The notes: generated by a model not told the origin, from the letters alone. A stretch of DNA of 64,000 bases from [Phormidium] sp. LEGE 05292 (GCF_015207735.1 NZ_JADEWG010000021.1:1-64000); one strand, 5' to 3'; positions 10,361-19,454 are shown, counted from the first letter of the stretch. Program-made: numbers and translations.

Positions 10361-10700
10361 ATGGGTTCTTACGCAGATTTAGTGAAAGGGGGTCAAAGGC
10401 ATCTTGCAGGGAACTCTACTGAGGCTGGAGTAGATCTAGCAAAGCTGTTATCAGGGGCAAAGTACACTAATTGACGAAACTTTTGACTAAATCTCCTGAA
10501 CCTTAATTTAGGAAATTAGCAGTTATCTAGAAAATTTTCTGAGGTTTCTTTCGGAAATCAAATGTATTCTTGAGTATGTACAATCAGAACTAATCAATTA
10601 TTGATATTTATCTCACAAAAGGAAAACTTTATGAATATTTTCAAGTGGTAGGCAAATTATCAACTATTATGCTATTATATAGAAATAGTTATATGATTCC
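10361..10700. other. Intergenic stretch without recognised features
   Basis: AT-rich DNA after the EAL gene. A fragment GGTTCTTACGCAGATTTAG resembles the end of a cyanobacterial dispersed repeat, but no gene was recognised. Confidence 0.35.
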
Positions 10701-10701
10701 T

Positions 10702-11071
10702 AAGTAGGAAGGCGCAAACTAACAGAAGTCTGTAACGGAAAGTAAATTTGGCGGAAACCCTCTTCCCTTCTGCCTTGTCGAAGACGATAATTTTTCCGGC
10801 CTACCTACTTAACTCCAAGATTTTTTGACAGTTTTAGATGGCGGTGAGACTAATCGCATCTGCCTGTGAGGGTAAAGAAGTATGTAGCCCTATTTAGCAG
10901 GAAGCCCATATCCGTGAGGTGGGAACTCTGGTGCTTTTCTGAGTTTTAGGTACTCAGCAGCCGCAGAGAATGTCACAGTTAAAAACCTAGAACTCATTTG
11001 TTGTTTTTAATGATTTATCCCCCAGTCGAAAGAGCAGAAACAGCTCTTTTGACTGGGGGATTCTATTTTTT
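10702..11071 (+). ncRNA. Possible structured noncoding RNA ending at a strong terminator
   Basis: No open frame fits this stretch, but it folds by eye into several helices. An outer stem pairs TAAGTAGG near 10703 with CCTACTTA near 10811. An inner helix pairs CGGAAA with TTTCCG. Hairpins include CTGAGT/ACTCAG and CCCA/TGGG, and a long-range GACA/TGTC pairing lies near the 3' end. A textbook terminator closes the stretch. Signature boxes of RNase P RNA, tmRNA and SRP RNA were looked for and not seen. It could be a 6S-like RNA, another small RNA, or the decayed end of a mobile element. The 5' limit is a guess. Confidence 0.35.
11019..11071 (+). terminator. Strong intrinsic terminator
   Basis: A 17-bp near-perfect stem (arms beginning CCCCCAGTC and ending GACTGGGGG) with a short loop is followed by a T-rich tail on the plus strand only. 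It ends a plus-strand transcript although no plus-strand protein gene lies just upstream. Confidence 0.8.
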
Positions 11072-11095
11072 AGCTCAAGATGAAGCCGTAGTTGG

Positions 11096-11374
11096 CTATT
11101 TTGATGAAGGGCTAAAACTCTCCGTTCCAAAAATACTAATAAACAGATACCGACGGAATTGACGTAGCTGTTGGTTTTGCTCCTGAGCATTAGTCATCCG
11201 TCGTTCAATTGTAACTGTTAAAATTAAGTATCCGTGAATAAACCACTCTTGCTCGTGCATTGTTTGAGAGCAAAAGTAGTTAAATGAAACTTCTGCTTTT
11301 TTTGTTCCCCGCTCGTGTAACACGGCATCTTCCGAATCGAGGAAAGCTTTAAAAAGCAGAAGTTTATCCAGCAT
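11096..11374 (-). CDS. Short GvpC-like protein (C-terminal GvpC motif)
   Basis: The 92-residue protein ends in AQEQNQQLRQFRRYLFISIFG, which resembles the C-terminus of cyanobacterial GvpC (consensus roughly Q-x-x-L-x-x-F-R-x-x-L-F-x-S-I-F-G). GvpC stiffens the gas-vesicle shell from outside. The rest lacks the 33-residue GvpC repeats, so this is a shortened or degenerate copy. The ATG has an AGGA ribosome-binding site about 8 bases upstream, and the gene begins 49 bp after gvpA on the same strand, the usual place for gvpC. It could also be an unrelated small protein; the C-terminal match is the main argument. Confidence 0.5.
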   Translation of the reverse strand: MLDKLLLFKAFLDSEDAVLHERGTKKAEVSFNYFCSQTMHEQEWFIHGYLILTVTIERRMTNAQEQNQQLRQFRRYLFISIFGTESFSPSSK

Positions 11375-11423
11375 TTAAATGTCCTAAATTCCCAATCGGT
11401 TGATTGTAGAATTATCTATAGTC

Positions 11424-11639
11424 TTATGCAGGCATTGCAGCTGATTGAGTTAAACCAACAGCTTCAGCATACTTCAAATAAGTTTCCACAGAAGCAATTA
11501 CCACACGAGCTTCGATCGCTAACAATTCAATACCAACCAGCGATACACGAGCCCATGCGTCAATAACAATACCTTTGTCTAAAATGCGATCGATAACTTC
11601 GGCTAAGCTAGAAGAAGAATTGGTTTTTTCGACAGCCAT
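11424..11639 (-). CDS. gvpA: Gas vesicle structural protein GvpA
   Basis: This 71-residue protein matches the highly conserved cyanobacterial GvpA along its whole length ([20 protein letters not shown] at the start, [20 protein letters not shown] in the middle, [12 protein letters not shown] at the end). GvpA is the small hydrophobic subunit that forms the ribs of the gas-vesicle wall. Upstream, GAGTAAAGG may act as a weak ribosome-binding site. The usual following genes (repeat-bearing gvpC, gvpN, gvpJ, gvpK, gvpF/L) are absent here except for a short GvpC-like gene, so vesicle formation would need a second gvp locus elsewhere. Confidence 0.97.
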   Translation of the reverse strand: MAVEKTNSSSSLAEVIDRILDKGIVIDAWARVSLVGIELLAIEARVVIASVETYLKYAEAVGLTQSAAMPA

Positions 11640-12047
11640 TGTTTTATACCTTTACTCATTGTTGTTTTTGTTGTTATCGGTGCCTTGCGTTGGCCTGGGC
11701 TTCCGACAATATGAATTTATCAATTTTTTTTGGGCTTGTAAAGAGGTTATAGCGTTTTTTATCAATAACAAATGTAAACTAAAACACTGTAATCGTGCTA
11801 GTATTTCTGTTACAGAATTTGATTTTCTCCGTACTATTAGTGACATGAAGTAAATTTATTTTTACGTATTTATTGATACATTGCTTATCCATTTGACATT
11901 GATCAACTAATCTAGGATGGCTATTTATACAAGATTTTGGGCGAATAACCCAACCACATCTAAATGATTTATGAACAACACGCCTACCTATTGAAATTAG
12001 TAAAATTAAATTTTAATGATTAGTAAAAAACTAAATATGCTCAAAAA

Positions 12048-12290
12048 CTAAGTCTCTTCTTCTCTAGGAAATTTAGCATTTGAAAAAAACCGGATGATTC
12101 TTAGCCAAGACTTTCTGGAGCCAATCTCTGTTTTTTCATTTTTTACTATCTCTGACTGAGATTGGCGGTTGATTGAAGCTGATTTTTTACTACTAATATT
12201 GGCAAATGACAGCAGCGCATAGTCACTTGAAAACACATTTTGTTTATATTTGAAATAGAATCCTTCTTCATCCGGTATCAGGCTTTTCAC
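12048..12290 (-). CDS. Doubtful small hypothetical protein
   Basis: An 80-codon frame (MKSLIPDEEGFYFKYKQN...) with no recognised domain. It is Ser- and Lys-rich in the middle and may be a chance ORF or a remnant. No good ribosome-binding site is visible. Confidence 0.2.
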   Translation of the reverse strand: MKSLIPDEEGFYFKYKQNVFSSDYALLSFANISSKKSASINRQSQSEIVKNEKTEIGSRKSWLRIIRFFSNAKFPREEET

Positions 12291-12549
12291 GGAAGTTTTG
12301 TCGGAAATATCTCTCAGTACTTACAGCACCAGTCCAGTCACAGAGGTTGACAAAAATTACAATGGATGCTTGTTATCTATTAATCGAGCCTTAAGGAGCA
12401 CGCACAGCTCCTGCCAACAGTTTGTCAACCGTTTACAAGCTTCTAAACTAAACCGTGTAGGTTGCCCCTGATGACAGATATGTGATATCAACGCCATAAT
12501 GATAATTCTCAGGACTTACGCATTGATACTAAATATGGTGGAATAGTGC

Positions 12550-12582
12550 GGTGCGTTACGTTAGCACTAACGCACCCTACGG
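12550..12582. repeat. Dispersed palindromic repeat (GGTGCGTTA type)
   Basis: GGTGCGTTA is followed by its inverted copy TAACGCACC and CCTAC. The same element occurs at 35430-35461 with a different loop. Such palindromes are frequent between cyanobacterial genes. Confidence 0.7.
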
Positions 12583-12654
12583 ATAGAGGCTCTTGCAGAT
12601 TGTCAGGCATAATAATAATTCTGCAAGATATCTGTTTATACATTCTTAAAACGA

Positions 12655-13332
12655 ATGACTCTAATTCTCACGAACGATGACGGCATCGATGCCCCTGGCA
12701 TTCAAGCATTACGAAAAGCAGTCAACGGCAAAGGAATAATTGTTGCTCCAAAAGAACATTTATCAGGTTGTGGGCATCAAGTTACCACCACTCGCCCGAT
12801 AAATGTTTTGCGCCGTTCGGAAACAGAATTTGCCATTGGTGGCACTCCCGCTGACTGTACAAGAATTGCTTTAAGTCACCTTGTTCCTAATACTAAATGG
12901 GTGCTTTCAGGGATTAATGCTGGGGGCAATTTAGGGGTTGATGTTTATATTTCGGGGACTGTCGCTGCTGTTAGGGAAGCAGCAATTCTCGGAATTCCGG
13001 GAATTGCGGTTTCTCACTATCGCAAAGGGAAGCTAAATGTTGATTGGGATACGGCGGCGAGATGGACGGCGAATGTATTAGCTGATTTGTTCGATCGACC
13101 TTTGGAACCTGGGAGTTTTTGGAATGTAAATTTACCGCATTTATTACCGGGAGAACCTGACCCAGAAGTTGTATTTTGTGAGCCTTGTAAAGGTCGTTTA
13201 CCTGTTAATTATCGGATTGAAAATGATGATTTTTATTATCATGGGAAATATGCCGATCGCGACCGCACTCCCAACAGCGATGTCGATGTCTGCTTCTCTG
13301 GTAAAATCGCCGTCACTCAACTAAGGTTGTAA
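12655..13332 (+). CDS. surE: 5'-nucleotidase SurE
   Basis: The 225-residue protein fits SurE: the metal-binding start ILTNDDGIDAPG (Asp pair), the APKEHLSGCGH segment, GGTPADCTRIAL and the metal-ligand Asn in SGINAGGNLG. SurE hydrolyses nucleoside 5'- and 3'-monophosphates in the cytosol and belongs to stationary-phase and damage-response metabolism. At 225 residues it is slightly short for the family but looks complete. It precedes a CSP41-like gene by 76 bp on the same strand. Confidence 0.93.
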   Translation: MTLILTNDDGIDAPGIQALRKAVNGKGIIVAPKEHLSGCGHQVTTTRPINVLRRSETEFAIGGTPADCTRIALSHLVPNTKWVLSGINAGGNLGVDVYISGTVAAVREAAILGIPGIAVSHYRKGKLNVDWDTAARWTANVLADLFDRPLEPGSFWNVNLPHLLPGEPDPEVVFCEPCKGRLPVNYRIENDDFYYHGKYADRDRTPNSDVDVCFSGKIAVTQLRL

Positions 13333-13408
13333 AATAACTAAAGTTTGTTGAAAAAGCAAAGTCAATCAGAAGTAAAATCAGATAGTTGACAATTGGGAAC
13401 GAGACAAA

Positions 13409-14341
13409 ATGCGAATCTTAATTATGGGTGGGACTCGGTTTATCGGAGTTTATTTAACGAAAATTTTGGTGGAACAAGGTCACGAAGTTGTATTATTTAA
13501 TCGAGGCAATAAACCCGCACCAGTAGAAGGTATAGCAGAAATTAATGGCGATCGCACTAATGCTGACATAATCAAAGAAAAGTTAGCTGATGAAAAGTTT
13601 GATGCCATCTTTGACAACAACGGACGCGAACTTAGCGATACTCAAGTTTTAGCTGATATTTTTCACGGCAAAGTTAAACATTTTGTCTATATGAGTTCGG
13701 CGGGAGTTTATCTCAAAACCGATCAATTACCTCATATTGAAGGAGATGCGATCGATCCGAAAAGTCGCCACAAAGGAAAGTTTGAAACCGAAGCTTATCT
13801 GCAAGAAAAAGGATTACCTTTTACCTCCATTCGTCCCACTTATATTTATGGCCCTCAGAATTATAATGATGTAGAAGCATGGTTTTTCGATCGCATAGTG
13901 CGCGATCGACCCATCCCGATTCCCGGTAACGGATTACACATTACCCAACTCGGTCATTGTCAGGATTTAGCAAATGCAATGGCAGCAGTTTTAGGCAATG
14001 AAAAAGCGATCGGACAAGTGTACAATATCTCCGGTGAACGTTACGTTACCTTTGACGGATTAGCCCGTGCTTGTGCAATTGCTGCCGGAAAATCACCCGA
14101 TTCTTTGCAAATTGTCCATTACGACCCAAAAAAATTCGACTTTGGCAAACGTAAAGGTTTCCCATTACGACTTCAGCACTTTTTCGCCTCAATTAATAAA
14201 GCAATGACTGAACTGAATTGGAAACCAGAATATGATTTAGTTTCTGGTTTAAAAGATTCATTTGAAAATGACTTTCTCGTCTCTGGAAGAGATAAATCGG
14301 AAATAGATTTTTCTGTAGATGATGAGATACTAAAAGCCTAA
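13409..14341 (+). CDS. NAD-dependent epimerase/dehydratase family protein, CSP41-like
   Basis: The 310-residue protein begins with an extended-SDR Rossmann motif (MRILIMGGTRFIGVYL). VYMSSAGVY and the SIRPTYIYGP block are present. The catalytic Tyr-x-x-x-Lys is not evident at the expected place: the segment after SSAGVYLKTDQ reads KSRHKGKFETE. This is typical of the CSP41 group, plant chloroplast RNA-binding/endonuclease proteins with cyanobacterial relatives. A sugar-nucleotide epimerase role is therefore less likely than an RNA-related one, though this rests on family resemblance. A hairpin terminator follows the stop at once. Confidence 0.85.
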   Translation: MRILIMGGTRFIGVYLTKILVEQGHEVVLFNRGNKPAPVEGIAEINGDRTNADIIKEKLADEKFDAIFDNNGRELSDTQVLADIFHGKVKHFVYMSSAGVYLKTDQLPHIEGDAIDPKSRHKGKFETEAYLQEKGLPFTSIRPTYIYGPQNYNDVEAWFFDRIVRDRPIPIPGNGLHITQLGHCQDLANAMAAVLGNEKAIGQVYNISGERYVTFDGLARACAIAAGKSPDSLQIVHYDPKKFDFGKRKGFPLRLQHFFASINKAMTELNWKPEYDLVSGLKDSFENDFLVSGRDKSEIDFSVDDEILKA

Positions 14342-14345
14342 AAAA

Positions 14346-14380
14346 GTAGAGACGTTGTATACAACGTCTCTACTTTTTTA
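14346..14380 (+). terminator. Terminator hairpin built from a dispersed palindrome
   Basis: Arms GTAGAGACGTTG and CAACGTCTCTAC surround a TATA loop and are followed by seven T. A related palindrome (GAGACGTT/AACGTCTC) occurs at 29222-29247. Confidence 0.85.
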
Positions 14381-14412
14381 CAGGATATAATAAAGTTGGT
14401 GACAGATACTCG

Positions 14413-14557
14413 ATCCCCCCTAACCCCCCTTAATAAGGGGGGAATAAGAAACTGGTTTAAGTCCCATTTTTTTAAGTTTAAATCTTACTTTTTTAATTCC
14501 CCCTTAAAAAGGGGAATTTATTTTAAGTCCCCCTTGGTAAGGGGGATTTAGGGGGAT
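14413..14557. repeat. Cluster of CCCCCTTAANAAGGGGG palindromes
   Basis: At least three related units (GATCCCCCCTAACCCCCC, TTAATAAGGGGGG, CCCCTTAAAAAGGGG, GGTAAGGGGGATTTAGGGGG) lie between two genes. The same type forms the core of the element at 34383. Confidence 0.75.
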
Positions 14558-14629
14558 CTCAGATTTAAGGAACAAAAGGGTGTGAATGATATTCTTTAAT
14601 TGGAGAGTTTCTAAAACAATAAGAAAATC

Positions 14630-15049
14630 ATGGGATTGAATATCAAACTTGGCGCTGTAGCAGCATCTATGTTGGTGGGAATAACTGCGATCGCACCTGC
14701 TACCATTGTCCTCACAACTCCCCAATCTGTAGAAGCAGCAACCGCCACAGGAAGGGGAACATTAGCAATAGTTGGTCGTCCGGTACAGACAATCAATCGC
14801 GTCACAGTAGAGACAATAGCTGATAACACTGCAAGATTGCAATTGAGAACCACTAACGGGAGTCAAATTAACTTTGGTGGAAACTGGGTAAATGGCCCGC
14901 AAAACCAGCTATTAATCACCTTAACTAACTCTGGTAACGCAGATGCTTCGGGAACTGTAATCGTCACTTTCCGCAACGGTCAAATTCAGTCTGTTGTTGG
15001 TGGTGGAAAACTAGACAATCAACCGTTCACGATGGATTTTAGACGTTAA
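14630..15049 (+). CDS. Conserved exported protein of unknown function
   Basis: The 139-residue protein has a clear signal peptide (MGLNIKLGAVAASMLVGITAIAPA..., cleavage probably after VEA near residue 36). A small beta-rich domain rich in Asn, Thr and Gly follows (LQLRTTNGSQINFGGNW, LLITLTNSGNADASGTVIV). No named family was recognised. It is probably periplasmic or surface-located. It sits alone between a repeat cluster and the convergent pgsA. Confidence 0.75.
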   Translation: MGLNIKLGAVAASMLVGITAIAPATIVLTTPQSVEAATATGRGTLAIVGRPVQTINRVTVETIADNTARLQLRTTNGSQINFGGNWVNGPQNQLLITLTNSGNADASGTVIVTFRNGQIQSVVGGGKLDNQPFTMDFRR

Positions 15050-15149
15050 AAACACCAACTAAAAAACTCGGTTTCTGGAGATCTTTTCCCGTGAAATGAT
15101 TATAAAGGAACCGGGTTTTGCATAAATTATTAAATTTCTATGTAAAATT

Positions 15150-15677
15150 TTACTGAGAAAATTCATTGCCACTTGGATTTGGTGGCAAAACATAGATAAC
15201 GCCTGAAATTAAGGTGAAAACAACAGAAATCCAAAAAGCAATTACAGAATATACTTGCCAAGTTACAGGTAAAGGTGCGATCAAAAGAGCGATCGCCAAA
15301 ATTTGACTAACAGTTTTAAGCTTTCCCCAAATATTCGCCCCAGAAATTTTAGTTTGATTGACGCGCCAACCTGCGATCGCTAACTCTCTAGCCAAAATTA
15401 AAAACACACCCCAAGCAGGTATTTGACCTAATTCGATCAACGCCAATAATGGCCCTAAAACCAGCAACTTATCCACCAAAGGATCGAGAAACTTGCCCAG
15501 ATCCGTCACTTGGTTAAGTTTTCTGGCTAAATAGCCATCCAGCCAGTCCGTACCAGCCGCTATAAGAAAGATTACTAAACATACCCAACGACTTGAAGTA
15601 CTTGGATAATGTAAACCATAGAGTAGAAAGGGCAATCCCAAAAGACGAGACAGGGTGATCCAGGTCGGAATAGTCAT
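15150..15677 (-). CDS. pgsA: CDP-diacylglycerol-glycerol-3-phosphate 3-phosphatidyltransferase
   Basis: The 175-residue membrane protein has the CDP-alcohol phosphotransferase signature DG-x2-AR-x8-G-x3-D-x3-D, seen as DGYLARKLNQVTDLGKFLD followed by PLVD. About four hydrophobic helices surround it. It makes phosphatidylglycerol-phosphate, the precursor of phosphatidylglycerol, an essential lipid of thylakoid photosystems. The motif is complete and the length is normal. It is convergent with the exported-protein gene and has its own promoter region at about 15.7 kb. Confidence 0.93.
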   Translation of the reverse strand: MTIPTWITLSRLLGLPFLLYGLHYPSTSSRWVCLVIFLIAAGTDWLDGYLARKLNQVTDLGKFLDPLVDKLLVLGPLLALIELGQIPAWGVFLILARELAIAGWRVNQTKISGANIWGKLKTVSQILAIALLIAPLPVTWQVYSVIAFWISVVFTLISGVIYVLPPNPSGNEFSQ

Positions 15678-15825
15678 ATATTAGTTAATAGCAGATTCTT
15701 CGCTCTGAGTAGAACAGTGAGGAGATATAAACAGTGGAGGAGTACGAAACATGAACCGCAATAATTATAGAAAACATCCGAGCACAATATCTGTAAACAC
15801 CCAAAAATCTTAAAGAAAAATAACT

Positions 15826-16356
15826 ATGCAAAACCGTTGGGCAGATCAAAAACTGAAAACTTGTGAAGCATCATTAATCTGTTTAGAAGCAGCTTGGAAA
15901 CAATATCAACAAGCTACCAGAGGTATCAAAGAAGCAATAGCAGATGGAATGCCGATCGCTTTACTAGAACAAACTTACACCTTAAATTGGGAAAAAGTTT
16001 GGCAAGCAACTCGAAATAACAAATCTTGGGGGCAAAAATCATACCAATTGTGGAAATGGTTGCACCAAGGAGAAGTAATTCAGCAACACTTAATGCAAAT
16101 AGAATTACTCATGGCTGATTACCGATTACAAATACATAATTCCGGCAAAAAAGCCACTGAATTTTGGCAGGGATACGCTGAAGGCAAAGTTCTTTGTCGT
16201 ACTCCTTGTGAACGATCGCCAACAATTAATGGTTCTCCCACAGCTTATCAAAAAGGAGTACTTTTGGGTTGGCGTTATGCGGTAGTCAAGCATGAAATTC
16301 AAACCAGACTTTATTGCTGTCGGAAAACTACAGCTGATTTGTTTACTTGGGGTTAA
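15826..16356 (+). CDS. Conserved hypothetical protein
   Basis: The 176-residue protein is mostly alpha-helical and rich in Trp, Gln and Lys (LEAAWKQYQQATRGIKEA, WQATRNNKSWGQKSYQLWKWL). Two Cys pairs lie near the C-terminus (CRTPCER, YCCRKT). No domain was recognised. Its stop codon is only 3 bp before the TTG start of the next gene, so the two are probably co-translated. Confidence 0.65.
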   Translation: MQNRWADQKLKTCEASLICLEAAWKQYQQATRGIKEAIADGMPIALLEQTYTLNWEKVWQATRNNKSWGQKSYQLWKWLHQGEVIQQHLMQIELLMADYRLQIHNSGKKATEFWQGYAEGKVLCRTPCERSPTINGSPTAYQKGVLLGWRYAVVKHEIQTRLYCCRKTTADLFTWG

Positions 16357-16359
16357 ATT

Positions 16360-17811
16360 TTGAGTTCAAATCAACAAGGGGAAAATACAATTTCTATCTC
16401 TCATCAAAAACGCGCATACTCCTTAGATGCCTTAAGAGGATTTGCGGTTTTAACAATGGTGCTATCGGGGACAATTTCTTACCGAATTTTACCCGCTTGG
16501 ATGTATCACGCCCAAGAACCCCCACCAACTCACACTTATAATCCCAATTTGCCCGGTTTAACCTGGGTTGATTTAGTTTTTCCTTTGTTTTTATTTGCTA
16601 TGGGTGCATCTATTCCCTTAGCACTTTCTCGCCGGATACAGTCAGGAATTACTAACAAATTTAATGTAATTTTTTATATTCTCAAACGCGGCTTTTTTTT
16701 AGGGGCATTTGCTATATTTCTTGAGCATTTTCGACCAGGTGAAATTGCTGATAATTCAGTAGCAAACAAATGGTTAATTGCCTTAATAGGGTTCGTTATC
16801 TTATTTTTCATGTTTGTTCGCTTGCCAAATAATTGGAGGAAAATCCCCCAACCAGCAACTACAATTGCTGCTTGGATATTAGCAGTTATTATTATTTCTG
16901 GAATTCATTATACTAATGGCATAGGTTTTTCTCTTGCACGCAGCGATATTATTTTAATTGTCCTGACAAATACAGCCGTTTTTGGTTCAATAATTTGGTT
17001 ATTTACCAGAAATAATTTATGGTTGCGTGTGGGATTAATAGGATTATTATTTGCCCTGCGTCTATCTTCGACAGTTGCTAAAAGCTGGACTGCTGCGTTG
17101 TGGTCATATTCTCCTGTACCTTGGTTATTTAAATTTCATTATTTATCTTATTTGTTTATCGTAATTCCCGGAACTATTGCCGGAGATTTGATTCTAAACT
17201 GGATAGGAAAAGCTGATTTAGATAAGGATTTTAATAGAAAGCATAATTATAAGTTATTAGCAATTATATTTCTGTTGTTAGCTAATATTTTAATCTTACT
17301 TATCGGTTTACAAGCTAGATGGGTATGGCAAACAACATTAGTTAGTGCAGCTATTTGCTACTTAACTGACTTTCTGTTCATTAAACCAGAAAATGAAACT
17401 GAGATTTTAATTCAAAAATTGTATTGTTGGGGCGTTTATTGGTTGGTGTTAGGTTTACTTTTTGAACCTTACCAAGGGGGAATTAAGAAAGATCCGGCTA
17501 CTTACAGTTACTTCTTTTTAACTACAGGAATCGCGTTTTTTGTCTTGATTGTTTTCACGATATTAATAGATATTTTTAAATTACAAAAGCCTCTACATTT
17601 GTTAATTGAGAACGGACAAAACCCGATGATTGGTTATGTAGGATTTGCCAATTTAGTATGGCCTATTTTTATTAATTTGGGAATTGATAGTTTTGTTATT
17701 GCCAATGTAAAAACTCCTCTGCATGGGTTTTTAAAGGGTGTTTTTTATACTTTAGTTGTTGGCTATATTGTCAGTTTATTTACTAGGTTCAAACTATTTT
17801 GGCGCACATAG
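16360..17811 (+). CDS. Multi-pass acyltransferase-like membrane protein (DUF5009/HGSNAT-like)
   Basis: The 483-residue protein has about ten to twelve membrane helices. Its N-terminus, RAYSLDALRGFAVLTMV, carries the LDxLRG motif of membrane acyltransferases related to heparan-alpha-glucosaminide N-acetyltransferase and bacterial NagX. FPLFLFAMGASIPLAL and the late NGQNPMIGYVGFA segment also fit that family. The predicted role is acyl transfer to a sugar at the membrane; substrate unknown. The start is a TTG directly after the previous stop; the next in-frame ATG would remove the LDxLRG motif, so the TTG was kept. Confidence 0.75.
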   Translation: MSSNQQGENTISISHQKRAYSLDALRGFAVLTMVLSGTISYRILPAWMYHAQEPPPTHTYNPNLPGLTWVDLVFPLFLFAMGASIPLALSRRIQSGITNKFNVIFYILKRGFFLGAFAIFLEHFRPGEIADNSVANKWLIALIGFVILFFMFVRLPNNWRKIPQPATTIAAWILAVIIISGIHYTNGIGFSLARSDIILIVLTNTAVFGSIIWLFTRNNLWLRVGLIGLLFALRLSSTVAKSWTAALWSYSPVPWLFKFHYLSYLFIVIPGTIAGDLILNWIGKADLDKDFNRKHNYKLLAIIFLLLANILILLIGLQARWVWQTTLVSAAICYLTDFLFIKPENETEILIQKLYCWGVYWLVLGLLFEPYQGGIKKDPATYSYFFLTTGIAFFVLIVFTILIDIFKLQKPLHLLIENGQNPMIGYVGFANLVWPIFINLGIDSFVIANVKTPLHGFLKGVFYTLVVGYIVSLFTRFKLFWRT

Positions 17812-17841
17812 GAAAAATCACAAACTCAGGGCAATTTTTAA

Positions 17842-17883
17842 CAGGGCTAAAGTAGCAAGAAAGAAGTTGCTACTTTAGCCCTG
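17842..17883. terminator. Long hairpin after acyltransferase gene
   Basis: The 17-bp perfect arms (CAGGGCTAAAGTAGCAA and its complement) flank an 8-base loop. No immediate T-run follows, though T-rich DNA starts about 15 bases later. It could be a dispersed palindrome used as a terminator. Confidence 0.55.
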
Positions 17884-18021
17884 TACCAAACAAACCTTTT
17901 ATTTTTTGCTCATACAAGCCTGGATAGCGGCTACAGATTTATGAACTACACACAAATTCTGGAAAATTGCGTTAAATTAAGAAATGTAAAGACTGCGATC
18001 GAAAAACAAAATTAGGAATTT

Positions 18022-18675
18022 ATGGGATTATTCGGATTTGGCAAAAAACTTAGCTTACCTACTTCAGATCAAGCATTACCCGGACGTAAGGAAACTATGG
18101 ATGTACCTGCGCGTCATTTTGTTAATGGTAATCCTCTAAAACCCCCCTTTCCAGAAGGAATGGAAAAGGCAGTATTTGGGATGGGTTGTTTTTGGGGTGC
18201 AGAACGTAAATTTTGGCAACAAGAAGGCGTATTTACTACAGCAGTTGGTTATGCAGCTGGGATAACTCCTAACCCAACTTATCAAGAAGTTTGCAGCGGA
18301 ATGACGGGTCATAATGAAGTTGTTTTAGTTGTTTTTGACCCCAAAGTAATTAGTTATGAATCACTGCTCAAAGTTTTTTGGGAAAGTCACGATCCAACTC
18401 AAGGAATGCGCCAAGGTAACGATGTTGGGACTCAGTATCGTTCAGGAATTTATGTTTATTCTGCAACCCAAAAGCAAATAGCAGAAGCCTCAACAGCAGC
18501 TTATCAAAAAGCGTTGAATGCTTCGGGTTATGGAAAAATTTCCACCGAAATTATTGATGCACCAGAATTTTATTACGCTGAAGCTTATCACCAACAGTAT
18601 CTTGCCAAAAATCCTAATGGGTATTGTGGTTTAGGTGGGACAAAAGTTTGTTTCCCAGAAACAACAACAGCTTAG
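18022..18675 (+). CDS. msrA: Peptide methionine-S-sulfoxide reductase MsrA
   Basis: The 217-residue protein carries the MsrA catalytic motif [10 protein letters not shown] with the nucleophilic Cys. The conserved blocks [46 protein letters not shown] and AEAYHQQYL are present, and a C-terminal Cys lies in NGYCGLGG. It repairs oxidised methionine (S-epimer) using thioredoxin, a major need in an oxygenic phototroph. The N-terminal extension of about 45 residues ([20 protein letters not shown]) is common in this type. It is monocistronic, with a T-rich hairpin-like stretch after the stop. Confidence 0.96.
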   Translation: MGLFGFGKKLSLPTSDQALPGRKETMDVPARHFVNGNPLKPPFPEGMEKAVFGMGCFWGAERKFWQQEGVFTTAVGYAAGITPNPTYQEVCSGMTGHNEVVLVVFDPKVISYESLLKVFWESHDPTQGMRQGNDVGTQYRSGIYVYSATQKQIAEASTAAYQKALNASGYGKISTEIIDAPEFYYAEAYHQQYLAKNPNGYCGLGGTKVCFPETTTA

Positions 18676-18837
18676 AAGTTAAACGGGATAAAGGGTTAAC
18701 TTTTCCCTTTTCCCTTTTTCTAAAGCAGTTATTGTTAAATTTTCTAATTATGGAGAAAATGGAACGAAAAAATGGCAAAATAGGTCTATGAAGATAGTTA
18801 ATACTGTAAGTAATTTTAATTGTCAGAAGGACTGAAA

Positions 18838-19317
18838 ATGAAAACTATTGGTTCGGTTTTGGCGATCGCCCTAAGCACCACCGCCTTAATTGGTAGCACA
18901 ACTGCGATCGCGCAAACTCCCACTACAACAAGTCAGTTTTCCAGCGTTAGCGGTACTGTTACCTATCGGGAACGAATTGCTTTACCACCAGATGCCTTAG
19001 TGATTGTACAACTACAAGATGTATCTAAACAAGATGCGCCCGCAGTTGCGATCGGTCAACAAATTATTCCTACTCAAGGTCGCCAAGTTCCTTTTCCCTT
19101 TGAAATTGTCTATAACCGAGACACAATTAACCCAAGTCACACATATACAGTTCAAGCCCGAATTATTGTTGATAATCGAGTGCGTTTCATTAATACAACT
19201 TCTTATCCCGTGATTACTAACGGAAATCCTAACAAAGTCGAAATTGTAGTTAATTCAGTAGGAACTTCTCCCCGACCAAAAAGTGTATTTTCCAGATTTG
19301 AACCAATCAACAAATAA
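18838..19317 (+). CDS. YbaY/YscW-like exported protein
   Basis: From the ATG preceded by AGAAGGA the product is about 159 residues. It has a signal peptide (MKTIGSVLAIALSTTALIGSTTAIAQ) and a single beta-sandwich domain of the YbaY type (GTVTYRERIALPPDALVIVQLQD, PFPFEIVYNRDTINPSHTYTVQARI). Family members are periplasmic or lipoprotein partners; here no lipobox Cys is present, so it is probably soluble in the periplasm. An upstream TTG would add six residues but does not fit the ribosome-binding site. Confidence 0.8.
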   Translation: MKTIGSVLAIALSTTALIGSTTAIAQTPTTTSQFSSVSGTVTYRERIALPPDALVIVQLQDVSKQDAPAVAIGQQIIPTQGRQVPFPFEIVYNRDTINPSHTYTVQARIIVDNRVRFINTTSYPVITNGNPNKVEIVVNSVGTSPRPKSVFSRFEPINK

Positions 19318-19454
19318 GGTTCTCTTGTACTTGTGGCAGAATAGGGACTGGGGATTGGGATTTTTGATAAATCAAGCATTCCCCAAATTAATCACCTTTA
19401 CCGATCGCCATAAGTACGAGAGTAACTTAACTTTTTCATTGACTATTCACAGAA

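Larger units (their letters stand above)
11640..12654. other. Gene-poor 1-kb region between gvpA and surE
   Basis: It contains the gvpA promoter region, a hairpin with arms AGGAGC/AGCTCCT near 12393, a dispersed repeat copy and one doubtful small ORF. The rest is AT-rich with nothing recognisable. Confidence 0.5.

Noticed and set aside
10987-11190. Minus-strand frame across the terminator
   Set aside because: It spans a strong hairpin and overlaps the GvpC-like gene in another frame.
11575-11853. Plus-strand frame opposite and upstream of gvpA
   Set aside because: It is antisense to gvpA in part and encodes no recognisable protein.
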